From positions 66,452 to 85,326 of the forward strand of contig NW_003158240.1 in assembly GCF_000003605.2 (NCBI RefSeq): 18,875 nt of DNA, given 5' to 3'. Each line of letters begins with the position of its first letter. Position 1 is the stretch's first letter. Source of the stretch: Saccoglossus kowalevskii. Taxonomy: Eukaryota; Hemichordata; Enteropneusta; Harrimaniidae. Shown in pieces: positions 1 to 9,500 of the stretch. The notes beneath the pieces are model-generated. The model saw only the letters and a program-made list of their open reading frames with translations, ran no database searches and was not told the DNA's origin. Position numbers and translations under genes: made by a program.

Positions 1-1246
1 GATTAGGGTGTAAAACGTTTTATTAATCTGATTAACGTAACCAGGTGACTTGAACATAAATTTGTTAATTCGACAGGAGTTCTAACATATTCGAATATGC
101 AAATGCAAAGCTGTGCAGTGACGATAAGTAACGCGTGTCGAACTGTTCGGAGTTTGGGGGAAATACTGACTTCAATAAGAGATATGGGCAAAACGGGTAA
201 TAAAGAAAACTCAGCATTGTGCAGAAAGTATTGGAAGTATTTAAAATTAATTAAAAATTCTAGAAGCTTGGTGACTAATATAGGTCTGCTATTTCAGATA
301 TATAATATTCACATGAAATAAATTCGGTTGTACATGTGTGGTTTTGCATATATATTTCAGAGCACCTTTACCACAAGTTTAATTTAAATCAGATTTGTTG
401 AGATATCAGAAATGCCCTATTATAAATTATGTAGGAAACATGCATGGATTTGAACATTAAATTAAATTATTTTGCAAAATTAGATTATTATTATGCACAT
501 ATTTTTACTTAGACTAGCATTGTCTTGGTGTAGAAGGCAGCGGGTCTACCTGCAGTGTCGAGACAGTCGTGGTCGTGAGTTTGACTTCTGACAGGTTGTA
601 ATATTTATCTGTTTGTTCGTACAATTTATTTATTTACTAAGATTCATTGAAATGCGACGAATAGTACTTGAGATATCGATGGATAGGCTGAAAACTGAAT
701 ATTATGCTAATTAGGTAATTAATATACACATATTTTAACCTAATCATGGCATCTAAGTGTCAAGTTTCTTGCGAGTATAGTCATTCCTGTTCGCTATACA
801 ATGTTCAATGGTATTATACACAAGGCTTGCTCGAGACCGATGCACAGTAGCACATGTACAGCTGGAAGAAAACGACCAACTTACACAAAAGTAGTTTCTG
901 CGAAACCTAACAACCCTATTTTACATCAGGTAGAGCTGCCCACTACTACGGCATTTGACATTTTGATCACGTGAAAATAAATGAATCTGGACTAGCGCAC
1001 TTGTGTATAAACGTGACAATTCCATAAATCAACCAGTGTTTACTAAATTAACGTGATCTCAAGTAACTTTTAATCTCACTACAAATTTAAACACACGATG
1101 TATTAAATATTTAACAATAGTGTGTGTAGTGTAAAAGTTATTTATAAAGATTTGGATCGCTCACATAATTTATGATGTTATGAATACAGCTTTAACATAT
1201 TTCACATTAAACCATGGAGACATATGTACAATTCTGTGTTACTTAC
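1..1246 (-). other. GST intron 3 (partial, runs off the left edge)
   Basis: AT-rich non-coding sequence after exon 3. I looked on the minus strand for an exon encoding the expected LPYLIDG-type continuation and saw none. The only feature noted is a tRNA-like stretch around 521-600, listed separately. Confidence 0.6.
521..600 (+). repeat. possible tRNA-derived SINE head or tRNA relic
   Basis: The stretch GGTGTAGAAGGCAGCGG resembles a degenerate pol III A box region. About 35 nt later GTGAGTTTGACTTC resembles a B box (GGTTCGAATC type). The spacing and the following TCTGACAGG are tRNA-like. No poly(A) tail or target duplication was identified, so this is only a suggestion. Confidence 0.3.
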
Positions 1247-1305
1247 GTTAGGGAAATCGAGTCCCAAAGTATGCTTTACACTTGTCCAGACTTCACGATT
1301 GTTTC
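1247..1305 (-). CDS. GST Mu-like coding exon 3
   Basis: Acceptor TTTCAG ends at 1306 and donor GTAAGT starts at 1246, giving 59 nt. It completes Gly38 and encodes NNREVWTSVKHTLGLDFPN, ending in phase 0. Trp44 and the LDFPN end match glutathione-binding positions of Mu enzymes. It is two codons shorter than the mammalian counterpart, in the Mu loop. Confidence 0.88.
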
Positions 1306-3648
1306 CTGAAATTATAAATAAATAAATTGGAAATTTCGGCATCTTGACGTAAACAAACAAAACTTGACAGATTGTCGAAGACTGTTGATGGAACTTGCAT
1401 TCATCAGAAATGAAGTGTCAATATTAAAATAAGTAATAAATAGTCGAATTGAAGACCGACCATTATCGTCGCGTTTAATTTGCGTCTGCAAATGCAAAAC
1501 TTATTTTGTATGCATGCGTAATTATGCAATAAAGCTTTCAAATTTGCTCTGAAAAAAACATTACTAATGCACTTTTGAATATAAGTATATGTGCATTTAT
1601 TATGTGTTGATTTTACGAAATATATGTATGCAAACTACACCATGACACGTGTGTTACCATTGTCACAATTTCGACTCGTATTTGGGTCTTTGCGTTAGTA
1701 CATAAAACATTATTTGACGTCGAGTTGACCTCACGTCGATTCTCGACCAAATTCAAAGTTGCGGTTTCGTTTTTGAGAATCACGTGCCTTTAACGGCTGA
1801 TTGAACCTATTAAAAACTAGGAAATAAGAAGGTTGGTACTCACCTGGACCAACTACATATTTCTTGTCTTCATAATCAATTCCAGAATATTCCAAGAGAA
1901 GGCGGATAGGCTGGGCAAGCTGAAATGAAAATGCAGATAATTACGCTAATGGGAACAAATGTGACTACTGTCTCATATTCATTGACTTCCATAATATATT
2001 AATTTCGTAACGCCTGTCTTGCAAATCACCGACCGTTACAAGAAAACACGGATATTATCGTTTATTCCGCACGTCACTCGTGCTCCTTATACTAACACAT
2101 ATAACTAGGTTATGCATTTCATTTTGAAAACAGGAAATACAGCTCTGTACTACTAAGTATTTCTTTTCAATCATCTGTATGAAAGGCGATTGTTTCCAAT
2201 AACTGCAAAAGCATATGTATTCACATTAAAAATGTACATATTAAAAAAGTCAGAATTATCATCAATAAATTATGCTTTTATTAAAAAAACTAATTGCACT
2301 GATTTTGTATTATCTTTTATTTGTACACAGCAAATCGTGCTAGATTATATTACGTCAATATTTATATCACTAAGAGTCGCGGCTCCAGCATTATAATTGA
2401 GTTTTTATGGCCATAAACATGTTTGTTGACACTTTGACATTTCTTTTTCATCATAACATCTAACAACGTCTTGCAAGCCTCTCCTCATTTATCGAACGCG
2501 TACTTTTTAATGATTGGCGGTCCGAAACACGAACGACCCAGAGTTATGTTTAAACCAGGATTGTCATTGCATATTACAGCGTATGTCATGGTGGGAGTGT
2601 GAACATATCCTCAGCAGTCGCAGCAGTTACCTGATGTATATTTCTAGTAGGGTCGCTTGTGCGTGGGCTTCAGAAAGCATTTAGTATGAAACGCCAGAAT
2701 CACGTATATTCGGTCTTGACCTCCACTCTGTCTATTGTAGTTATTTGAAGACTAAATGAGCTACGGCTAGCCGAAAAAGGTCTCGATTGTATACAGTGCC
2801 ACCAGTGGCTATTCTCGGCTCCATGCGTAAAGACATGCAATGATCATCGCACTTGATCGTGCCGCGTCGCGTTCGATATGGAGTGTAAATATATATATAT
2901 TTTTTGTTCACACAAAATTCTACCGCGTGCTTCACGCCAACCACCGCCATTTAATTAAATTATCATATTGTCCACGCAATGACGATCATAGGAACATCCT
3001 GGCCATCGAACCGAACTCCGAAACCGTTGCAATAAATAGTCCATTTTTATTTATTACTAAATAACATACAAAAAACATTTGCTACTTTCTTGTTGTGCGT
3101 TCATGGCCTACCGAACTCCAATACACAACGTGTTTGCAAAGGATCGACAGCTCTATATAAGTATGTAATATGATATATAGGGCATGCCACAATAGATCAT
3201 TAATCAGCACGAATTAAACAGGCAACTAGTTTAGCTGATAGGTCAAACAGGCTAGTTGTAAATGCCATGTAGTTTATCAAACGTATCTATAAAAAGAACC
3301 TTAATCAACCACGTGGCATTAGAACAAATAACATTGGAAAATGTGTCACGCCCTCTCAGGTGTTTTAGTTCGCCATTTCGAAAGCATTCATTCGGCTTTT
3401 ATCAAAATAAGATTCATAAATATATAAGGCTAACTATTGTGATATCAGAGCATTGTATTCCTTGAAAAAATATCTCGAAGGTAAACTATTTAGAAGAGTG
3501 GAGTGTGAAATCAAAAATAACATACTGGTTGTATAATAACTGGCGGGAAGAAACAATTTTTTCCAATCATTACAGCGATTCACACAGTTGGAGATATATC
3601 AGTAATACTCACGCCTCTGATGGCCCAATAAGCTAGCACTACCGGCAT
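1247..3648 (-). CDS. Mu-class glutathione S-transferase, N-terminal part (exons 1-3, continues beyond left edge)
   Basis: Spliced from minus-strand blocks 3648-3613, 1919-1844 and 1305-1247, which total 171 nt or 57 codons. The enzyme conjugates reduced glutathione to electrophiles in the cytosol. What is seen is the thioredoxin-like N-terminal half. It starts MPVVLAYWAIRG, with Tyr7 and Trp8 matching the catalytic Tyr and glutathione-contacting Trp of Mu enzymes. It continues LAQPIRLLLEY, then YEDKKY, and ends GLDFPN at residues 52-57, the usual Mu glutathione-binding stretch. The three exons are 36, 76 and 59 nt. Mammalian GSTM genes, as I recall, have 36, 76 and 65 nt, so this one is two codons shorter in the Mu-loop region (residues 34-44). 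The start is the only in-frame ATG of exon 1 and has A at -3. Exon 4 onward (LPYLIDG-like) was not found in 1-1246. The Mu class is well supported; the paralog is not assignable. Confidence 0.9.
1306..1843 (-). other. GST intron 2
   Basis: A 538-nt intron with canonical GTGAGT donor and TTTCAG acceptor. No further coding or repeat structure was recognised inside. Confidence 0.75.
1844..1919 (-). CDS. GST Mu-like coding exon 2
   Basis: Acceptor TTTCAG ends at 1920 and donor GTGAGT starts at 1843, giving 76 nt. It encodes LAQPIRLLLEYSGIDYEDKK followed by YVVGP plus the first base of a Gly codon (phase 1). This is helix alpha-1 and the following strand of the thioredoxin-like domain. Confidence 0.9.
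1920..3612 (-). other. GST intron 1
   Basis: A 1693-nt intron between the 36-nt first exon and exon 2. It contains a short TA microsatellite near 2886-2901. The open frames around 2741-3064 overlap on both strands and resemble no known protein. Nothing else was recognised. Confidence 0.7.
3613..3648 (-). CDS. GST Mu-like coding exon 1
   Basis: Twelve codons, MPVVLAYWAIRG, from the ATG at 3648-3646. They end at a strong donor GTGAGT (minus strand 3612-3607), phase 0. The exon holds catalytic Tyr7. The length of 36 nt equals the first coding exon of mammalian GSTM genes as I recall them. Confidence 0.88.
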
Positions 3649-3687
3649 TATAAAGATGAGAAAAACGAATACGAGATTTCTGAGTGT

Positions 3688-3695
3688 ACTTCCGG
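3688..3695 (-). promoter_or_regulatory. ETS-like site upstream of GST start
   Basis: The minus strand reads CCGGAAGT, a full ETS-family core, 40 nt upstream of the GST ATG. ETS cores near transcription starts are common in animal promoters. Use of this one is inferred from position only. Confidence 0.35.
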
Positions 3696-4094
3696 GTCAA
3701 CGAATGAGGCAGAATGAAAAAACTCGATACAAACTGACTCCCTAGCTTGGTGATTATTTTTTTACCGATGGTGGATTCTCGGGTGGTTCGACCAATTTCG
3801 CAAATAAATAAATACAGTTATCCTTTAAATATGACTGGCATAACATTAAATCACTTGACGAGATTCTATGTATCAGATGCATAGAGCATGTGCTGGACGA
3901 GGGGCGGTCAACTGGGGTGTGTTTTGTTTAGCCCAACGCCGTGTTGATCGGTCTTCCAAAATGATCTCCGTAGGTATAAAAAAATGCTTTCAAATCGTAG
4001 TAATGGTAAACATTTCTGTTTATACCAATCGATATGTCAGTCCTGTAAAAATTGTGATTATATAAATACCCAATAATTTGGAACAATCCCTGTT

Positions 4095-4135
4095 TAGGGG
4101 TGAACCATTAGGAACTCTGGGGCAAAGGCAAAATT
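4095..4135 (+). repeat. left terminal inverted repeat with TA flank
   Basis: TA followed by GGGGTGAACCATTAGGAACT and then TCTGGGGCAAAGGCAAAA. It pairs with the complement of 4466-4510, with a few mismatches and a shorter G-run. Confidence 0.65.
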
Positions 4136-4508
4136 ATTTTTTCTCCTTTTTGCGCCGTTTTTTTTCTCTCCTTCCTCTGTAATATTTTTCTTTAAGAAAT
4201 AGGCATGCAGAAACTTTTGGTTGATCTTTGCAAGATTTTTTCCCTGTGCATTTTTTTAGATTTTTCCATCGCACCATTGCTTCAACCTCACCCTTCACCT
4301 TTCACCTTTTTTTTAACCAGAATGAGATTCATGATTAAAATGCCCCATTCTGTATCTTTTTGCATTTGATGGGGATTAGATGGGACTAAGACTTCCTTAG
4401 GACCCATCACACATAACTCAAATCCTAACTTTGTAAATCCTGAAAAATGAAAAACAATATTTTGCTTTTTGCCTTCGCCCCCCCCCCAAGTTCCTACGAG
4501 TTCACCTC
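4097..4508. mobile_element. MITE-like element with about 40-bp terminal inverted repeats and TA flanks
   Basis: The left end reads GGGGTGAACCATTAGGAACT. The complement of the right end reads GAGGTGAACTCGTAGGAACT. Both continue into a G-run and then C(A/G)AAGGCAAAA, so the repeats extend to about 40 bp with a length difference in the G-run (ten C at 4478-4487 on the plus strand). The bases outside both ends are TA (4095-4096 and 4509-4510), as for a Tc1/mariner-type target duplication, although TTA/TAA symmetry leaves the exact boundary open. There is no transposase inside 412 bp, so any movement would have been non-autonomous. A 75-codon minus-strand open frame inside spans the right terminal repeat and is not a gene. 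Confidence 0.65.
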
Positions 4509-4510
4509 TA
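4466..4510 (-). repeat. right terminal inverted repeat with TA flank
   Basis: The complement starts TA-GAGGTGAACTCGTAGG and runs through a long G tract into CGAAGGCAAAAAGC. It is the partner of the left repeat. Confidence 0.65.
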
Positions 4511-4626
4511 AGCATGGATTTTGCTAATAATTGATTTTTGTCAAATTATTAGGTATTTTTTACACCTACAATCTAAATCATTAACAGGGATAATATAAAT
4601 TACAAACCGGTCAGCAATATACCTCA

Positions 4627-4652
4627 CAATAATAATAACAATAATGATAATA
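4627..4652 (+). repeat. imperfect AAT trinucleotide repeat
   Basis: Run of AATAATAATAACAATAATG type. It lies inside the open frame at 4578-5083, where it would read as poly-Asn. Confidence 0.6.
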
Positions 4653-5031
4653 GCCCAGCTCGAAATTGCCTACCCTACCTAGGTGCAGAACTTGTACTGC
4701 GTAGTTTCAGCGATAGTACAGTTATTTACAGCAACGTCGGCGACGATATCAGTTCTACAGCTCCAAACTACGAGGTCTCAAGAATTGTAAAACTACACGA
4801 AACTGACGGTAATGTTACGCGACTTCCATACCGTCCGTGCAGACTCGGAGAAAGGACCAGGATCAGCAAACCACGCTTTCTGGCGAAACACATGTACAGG
4901 TCTTTGAATAAAGTTGGTTTTACAGCACAGAACCACAGCACACTGTCTTGCATCTATCAGTCCCATATGCCGAATTGGACAGGCATCATCTTGAGACATA
5001 CGCTGGCTGCCACATCGACACTGCACCGGAG

Positions 5032-5051
5032 CTGCACTGCACTGCACTGCA
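5032..5051 (+). repeat. CTGCA pentanucleotide repeat (4 units)
   Basis: Four exact CTGCA units in a row, followed by CTGG. Confidence 0.75.
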
Positions 5052-5672
5052 CTGGTCGGAAGTTGGGTGAAAAACCAACTTGAATACGGTAAGAAATGTC
5101 AGAAATTAAAGGAAATGTTAGTAAATAATACCTGGTTTAATTTCAAACACACATCATCATCATTTATATTGATGATTCAATTCAAGATGGGCGATTGGTG
5201 GTAATTTTATTAAAAAAAATAATAGCCTTCTTTTGAGAGTTTTGCTGCTTCTACAGAATTGTTAAGTATCCTTTACCCCTAAACCAACTACAAACTAAAA
5301 AGCAGCTGGCCTGAAAATTGTATTGTGATGTTGCAGAGGTGGAGTTACTTTAAGTTAACATTGAAGTCGTAACGCAGGCGTGGTTCTAGATTCGGAGTGG
5401 CCAGTGTCAACAGATGTTGGAAATTAGTGAACTGAATGATTTGTTGCTGTGGAAGGGGAAATTACGTTGACCTTGGCAAGTATTTCAAATTAAATTAAAG
5501 CAGACAGTGTTTAATTTGATCCTATTTATGGGAGGAAAAGGGGGGAATAAATAAATCTGGAAATTTTACTGAAAATATTCTTTCTTTAATAAACAATTTA
5601 CATACTATTTTTACAAAAGGACGTCGCGGGCGTGTTTCATGGTGCCCTCACGCTGTAGAAGTATTAGACGAA

Positions 5673-5813
5673 TCACAGAAAGTTCAGATTTATTACCAAC
5701 TGACTCCCCGTCTCTACCGTTGGGTTACTAACCTCGTCATCAAACCAGACTCCCGTCGGATTGAAAAAATCTATCTCCAATCCTCTGTTTCCAGGCGGGT
5801 TGCAATCCTTCAT
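5673..5813 (-). CDS. unrecognised small ORF, possible exon or small gene
   Basis: Minus-strand ATG at 5813-5811 opens a 46-codon frame starting MKDCNPPGNRGLEIDFFNPT and continuing GVWFDDEVSNPTVETGSQ, with a TGA at 5673-5675. The composition looks protein-like and GC-richer than its surroundings. A donor-like GTTAGT lies at 5732-5727, so the first 27 codons could also be an exon. An ATTAAA on the same strand near 5585-5590 could serve as a poly(A) signal. A frame this short is expected by chance, and I do not recognise the sequence. An upstream in-frame TGA precedes the ATG. Confidence 0.15.
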   Translation of the reverse strand: MKDCNPPGNRGLEIDFFNPTGVWFDDEVSNPTVETGSQLVINLNFL

Positions 5814-6466
5814 ATTAGTATATATATATCAGCGGCGAGGCAATGTCTTGCCAGCCGATGAATGCAAGCCACTGACACAATCACGTGATAACCAGGTCTT
5901 AAATACAAATATATATTCATGATGTACGTTAATTATTTGAAAGGATATACGTGCCGTCTCTATGGTAACACTGATTGCACAAATCAAATCGCTTCCACTG
6001 TAATCAGTATCTCCAATTTCTTAATATTTGTCAACGCAAAACCGCGATTATTTGCACGTTGGGTTTGCAGGCAGACAGTCATGCAGATTATGTGTTAATT
6101 TGAATATATATATATGCCGATCTATAATCGATATATAATCTATGCCGATTTGTACGCAGAAGAATGTAAAGCTACATCGATCGATTGTAAAATAACTATT
6201 ATGGTACATAATAACAAGACACTTTCCTGTAATATCTTATTGAAACATACCCAACGCTCGTCCCCCCTGTAATACAAATGGTCCATCCCTAAGTATTGTA
6301 TAACACGCAATCTGCAGGTCATCTTATTGTTAGTTAGGCTATACACATAAATTGAAAGGTCACCTCAGATCACTACTAGTTGGCGGCGACATTGTTGATT
6401 CGTGTAAGAGCTGCAAGTCTTCTAAGACTTGACTTATTGTTCGGATTAATTCCTGATTTCGTCAAA

Positions 6467-6515
6467 ATGTCAGATAACATTCATGACGTAATAATAATTG
6501 GAGCAGGGATAAGTG
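6467..6515 (+). CDS. MAO: MAO coding exon 1
   Basis: Encodes [16 protein letters not shown] plus the first base of Gly17. The donor is GTGAGT-like (GTGAG at 6516), phase 1. It holds the dinucleotide-binding GAGISG motif. The reading frame is open upstream to a TTG at 6380 but has no ATG there, so I start at 6467. Confidence 0.9.
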
Positions 6516-9500
6516 GTGAGTTTTTTTTAATCTGTCTGGTTGTTTCTAGCGGTAACGTGCGAGTGAATACGGACATTGGTGTACATTTTACACTTTCCCC
6601 TCGTAACCTTCAGTTGCTTATAACGCAATAAATCGGTCGGGCTGTAGACGTGACTCGAAATTTCCACTGCATTTCAAAGAGGCTTGACCTGATAGGAGGA
6701 TATGAGTCGTGACTAAAATACGGCACGAAAAATACAATTAAGAAGGAATATGCAATATTACACTATTTATCACTAGCAGGGCATAGTATATCGGTAGCCC
6801 TGCGTACAAGGACTGTGTCGGGGGTATGATATCACAATACGGACAGACGGTGGGGGAATTAAACATAGTTCGCCCGATCAACACAGCGCTATACGTAGGA
6901 ATAGGTACATCGGTTAAAATACACTCTATTAGGTTTAGAACGACGTTATATCGAACAGGAAAGAATACAAAATGTCGGCTACGTATGCAAATCCCCATCG
7001 CAAAGAGTTGCAGGTCTTCCGCAAGATGACGGCTAGTTACTCGCACGTCAGCCTTCGCAAAAGCCGGGGAGCCCAAATTTGTAACTAGAAATATCTGACT
7101 AATAAACACCCTTAGTAGAATAATTACGGTGATCGCTACGCTCATTGCACGCTATTTCAAAGAAGAATGGAACTGGCAATATGGTAATTAAACGTGACTC
7201 AACAGGCAGCGTCTGGTATATTTTAGAACCCTGGATGCCAAACGGTATGACCATCAGTGACAATGAGATGAGTTTATATACTTCCTGAGATCTGCTCGAG
7301 ATACCAATGTATTATTTACATTATAATTCTAATTTTATATTTACGTTCGGGACATTCCATTTAATTCACCTCCTGGCCCGACACAGTAACTGCAACATAT
7401 AATGCGCCAGTAAAATTTATCGCTCGTTTTAAGGAAATTAGTGGTAATATTTCTATTTAAGTATACTTTCATTTGGTTATTATAGTACTACCTATGCTGC
7501 TAATTCTTAGGATATGCTGTAGTCTGTTAAATCACCTGATTACGTCAGATGCTCTAATTAAAACATTCATTCTCAAAGACGATTCCTTAATTAATCTCAA
7601 TTTACAATCCCTTCATAGTCCATCCATAAGGGCAACACGAGAGGTTTGAATGTCGGGACATGCGTCTTGCAATAGTGTTGTTACATTAATTTATCGTTTG
7701 AAGTCTATATGTTGAATGGCAGTAGTGCGCATATTATAGTGTTATTTTCCCTTCTAGGTACGTCTGCGGCCAAACTACTACACGAAGAAGGACTGGATGT
7801 GCTATTGTTAGAAGCAAGAGACAGAGTTGGCGGTAGAACATATACTGCGAGGGTATTTACTTTGTATTGTATTGTGATTTTTACCTTGCCCGTAGCATCA
7901 AAGATGGAAGGGAAAGGTATATTATAGGAAAAATTTCTGTCCGGCGTTGTCGTCGTCGTTGTCGTCGTTAATAATTGTTATTGTGGCACATTAACTTTAC
8001 TAATTCTATTTTATCAACTTTATCAAACTTGGTCACCTTATTCATTAGTATAAAGTCTTCCCTGAGTATGAACGACAGATGTCCTGTATGAAAATATCAT
8101 GCAAAAATTGAGAAAATCTGATACAATATTATGACTGGTTCTACTTGACTGATCACTGGTGATACACATTCAAAGGTCACTGATCTCAGTGGAAACATGC
8201 ATTGTTGTATGTGTTCAATGAAGCAAATCATTTATTAGATTGCAAAGTTTGAAGATGTAGAATCTCAGGAGGCAAACGTACTGTTGACTTCTCTCTCACT
8301 GGACACCAACTAACTATTTAAGTTGATTTGCACTACAAAACAGAGCTTGCAACATGATAGAGGGCGTTTTTTTTTTACTTTTCAAATAATACAGTAGTCA
8401 CACAATGAATATAATACGTCAGTTCATATTTGTCTCAGTGAATCATTACGTTTTGACAGACACCTGTACAAAAAGCTTGGGCAAAAGCCAGCTAAGATTT
8501 TCTGGTATCTTGCATGATTTATGAATCAAGGACATTCGGTAAACTGCTTTCCCACTGTTGTTTCAACCCCAAAACTTGTTTGTATTCAAAATTAATTATG
8601 ACAATGCATATTCAAATTGAAACAAACTATGATAAAGTGAATAATATTATATTACAAAGGGCAAGGTCACCAGAGTTCAACTATGTTTTATTATTAATTA
8701 AAAGAAGGCTATTAGTTTAGTTCAGACGCCCCTCCGCCAAATTCAAGACCAACAAAAACGGGCTATTTTACATTCCAGTTTTGAGACGACAAAGGACATA
8801 CGTAGAAATATGGTTTAACATTTTATTTTGCTCCATAAATGTTTGTTGCCATGACAATTTTTAAGAGAATAACAAGTTACAGCTGATACAGTTTATGCAG
8901 AAGTCGAGTCGGTTAATAATTAGCTGTGTGACCCCATTAGTGTTCATTTACCTATTTATTGTGTCAGTGAGTTCTTGAATATGAATCATTTATGAATTAC
9001 CAAATTGCTCGAATTATTAATAGATTCAATGGTTGTGTGGGGTTCAGTGCCAGTCATAGCTGATATATCTGCCATAACATTTCCCGCAGATTCACTGTTC
9101 TTTTTAGTTTCCTCATCACTAGCCATTTCCGCTGAGGCTACCGGGGTTATAAACTAGTATTGTCAATCGTTATTTATGTTGCAATATGAGAAGAATGAAG
9201 GAAATAAATCGCGGGAAATTCAAGACATACAAAAAGCCCCCACTCCCCTCACTGAAATTGTCTGAAAGTTCGTACTACAACTTTTAAAAAAACACGATGG
9301 GGGATCCATGAACCACTTACTGACAAAGCGACGAGGCGGGCGAAATCTACTAAAGGATTTAGGCGAGATCTTACTACAATGAAAGAAAGAGTTGGTACCG
9401 ACATTTTCATTAGAGATCTTTATTTTATCAACGGGTCTCTTACCCTCGTTAAGTATTGTTTACATTACGTAACGTGTTCAATAAGATTTTTTCTCTATTT

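Larger units (their letters stand above)
3649..6466. other. intergenic region between the GST and MAO start codons
   Basis: About 2.8 kb between two divergent genes. It should contain both promoters and 5' UTRs. It holds an inverted-repeat element (4097-4508), a GC-richer open frame (about 4578-5083), a CTGCA pentamer repeat (5032-5051) and a minus-strand small ORF (5673-5813). It also has TA runs near 5818 and 6105 and repeated ATGCCGAT blocks near 6114-6150. No conserved protein gene was recognised in it. Confidence 0.6.

Noticed and set aside
629-690. Possible GST exon 4 on the minus strand after TTTTCAG near 689
   Set aside because: The phase-0 translation (PIHRYLKYYSSHF then stop) has none of the LPYLIDG-type sequence expected and terminates quickly.
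2886-2901. TA dinucleotide run in the GST intron as a regulatory TATA element
   Set aside because: It is a simple TA microsatellite inside an intron, with no start site evidence.
4288-4515. 75-codon minus-strand ORF with a Gly-rich start
   Set aside because: It spans the right terminal repeat of the MITE-like element and a homopolymer run, so it is repeat sequence, not a gene.
4768-5047. Two overlapping minus-strand ORFs (61 and 84 codons)
   Set aside because: They overlap in different frames, show no recognisable motif, and sit opposite the longer plus-strand open frame.
6380-6466. N-terminal extension of MAO to an in-frame TTG
   Set aside because: There is no ATG in the extension, it matches nothing in MAO N-termini, and the ATG at 6467 gives the expected short lead before the FAD motif. 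It is more likely 5' UTR.
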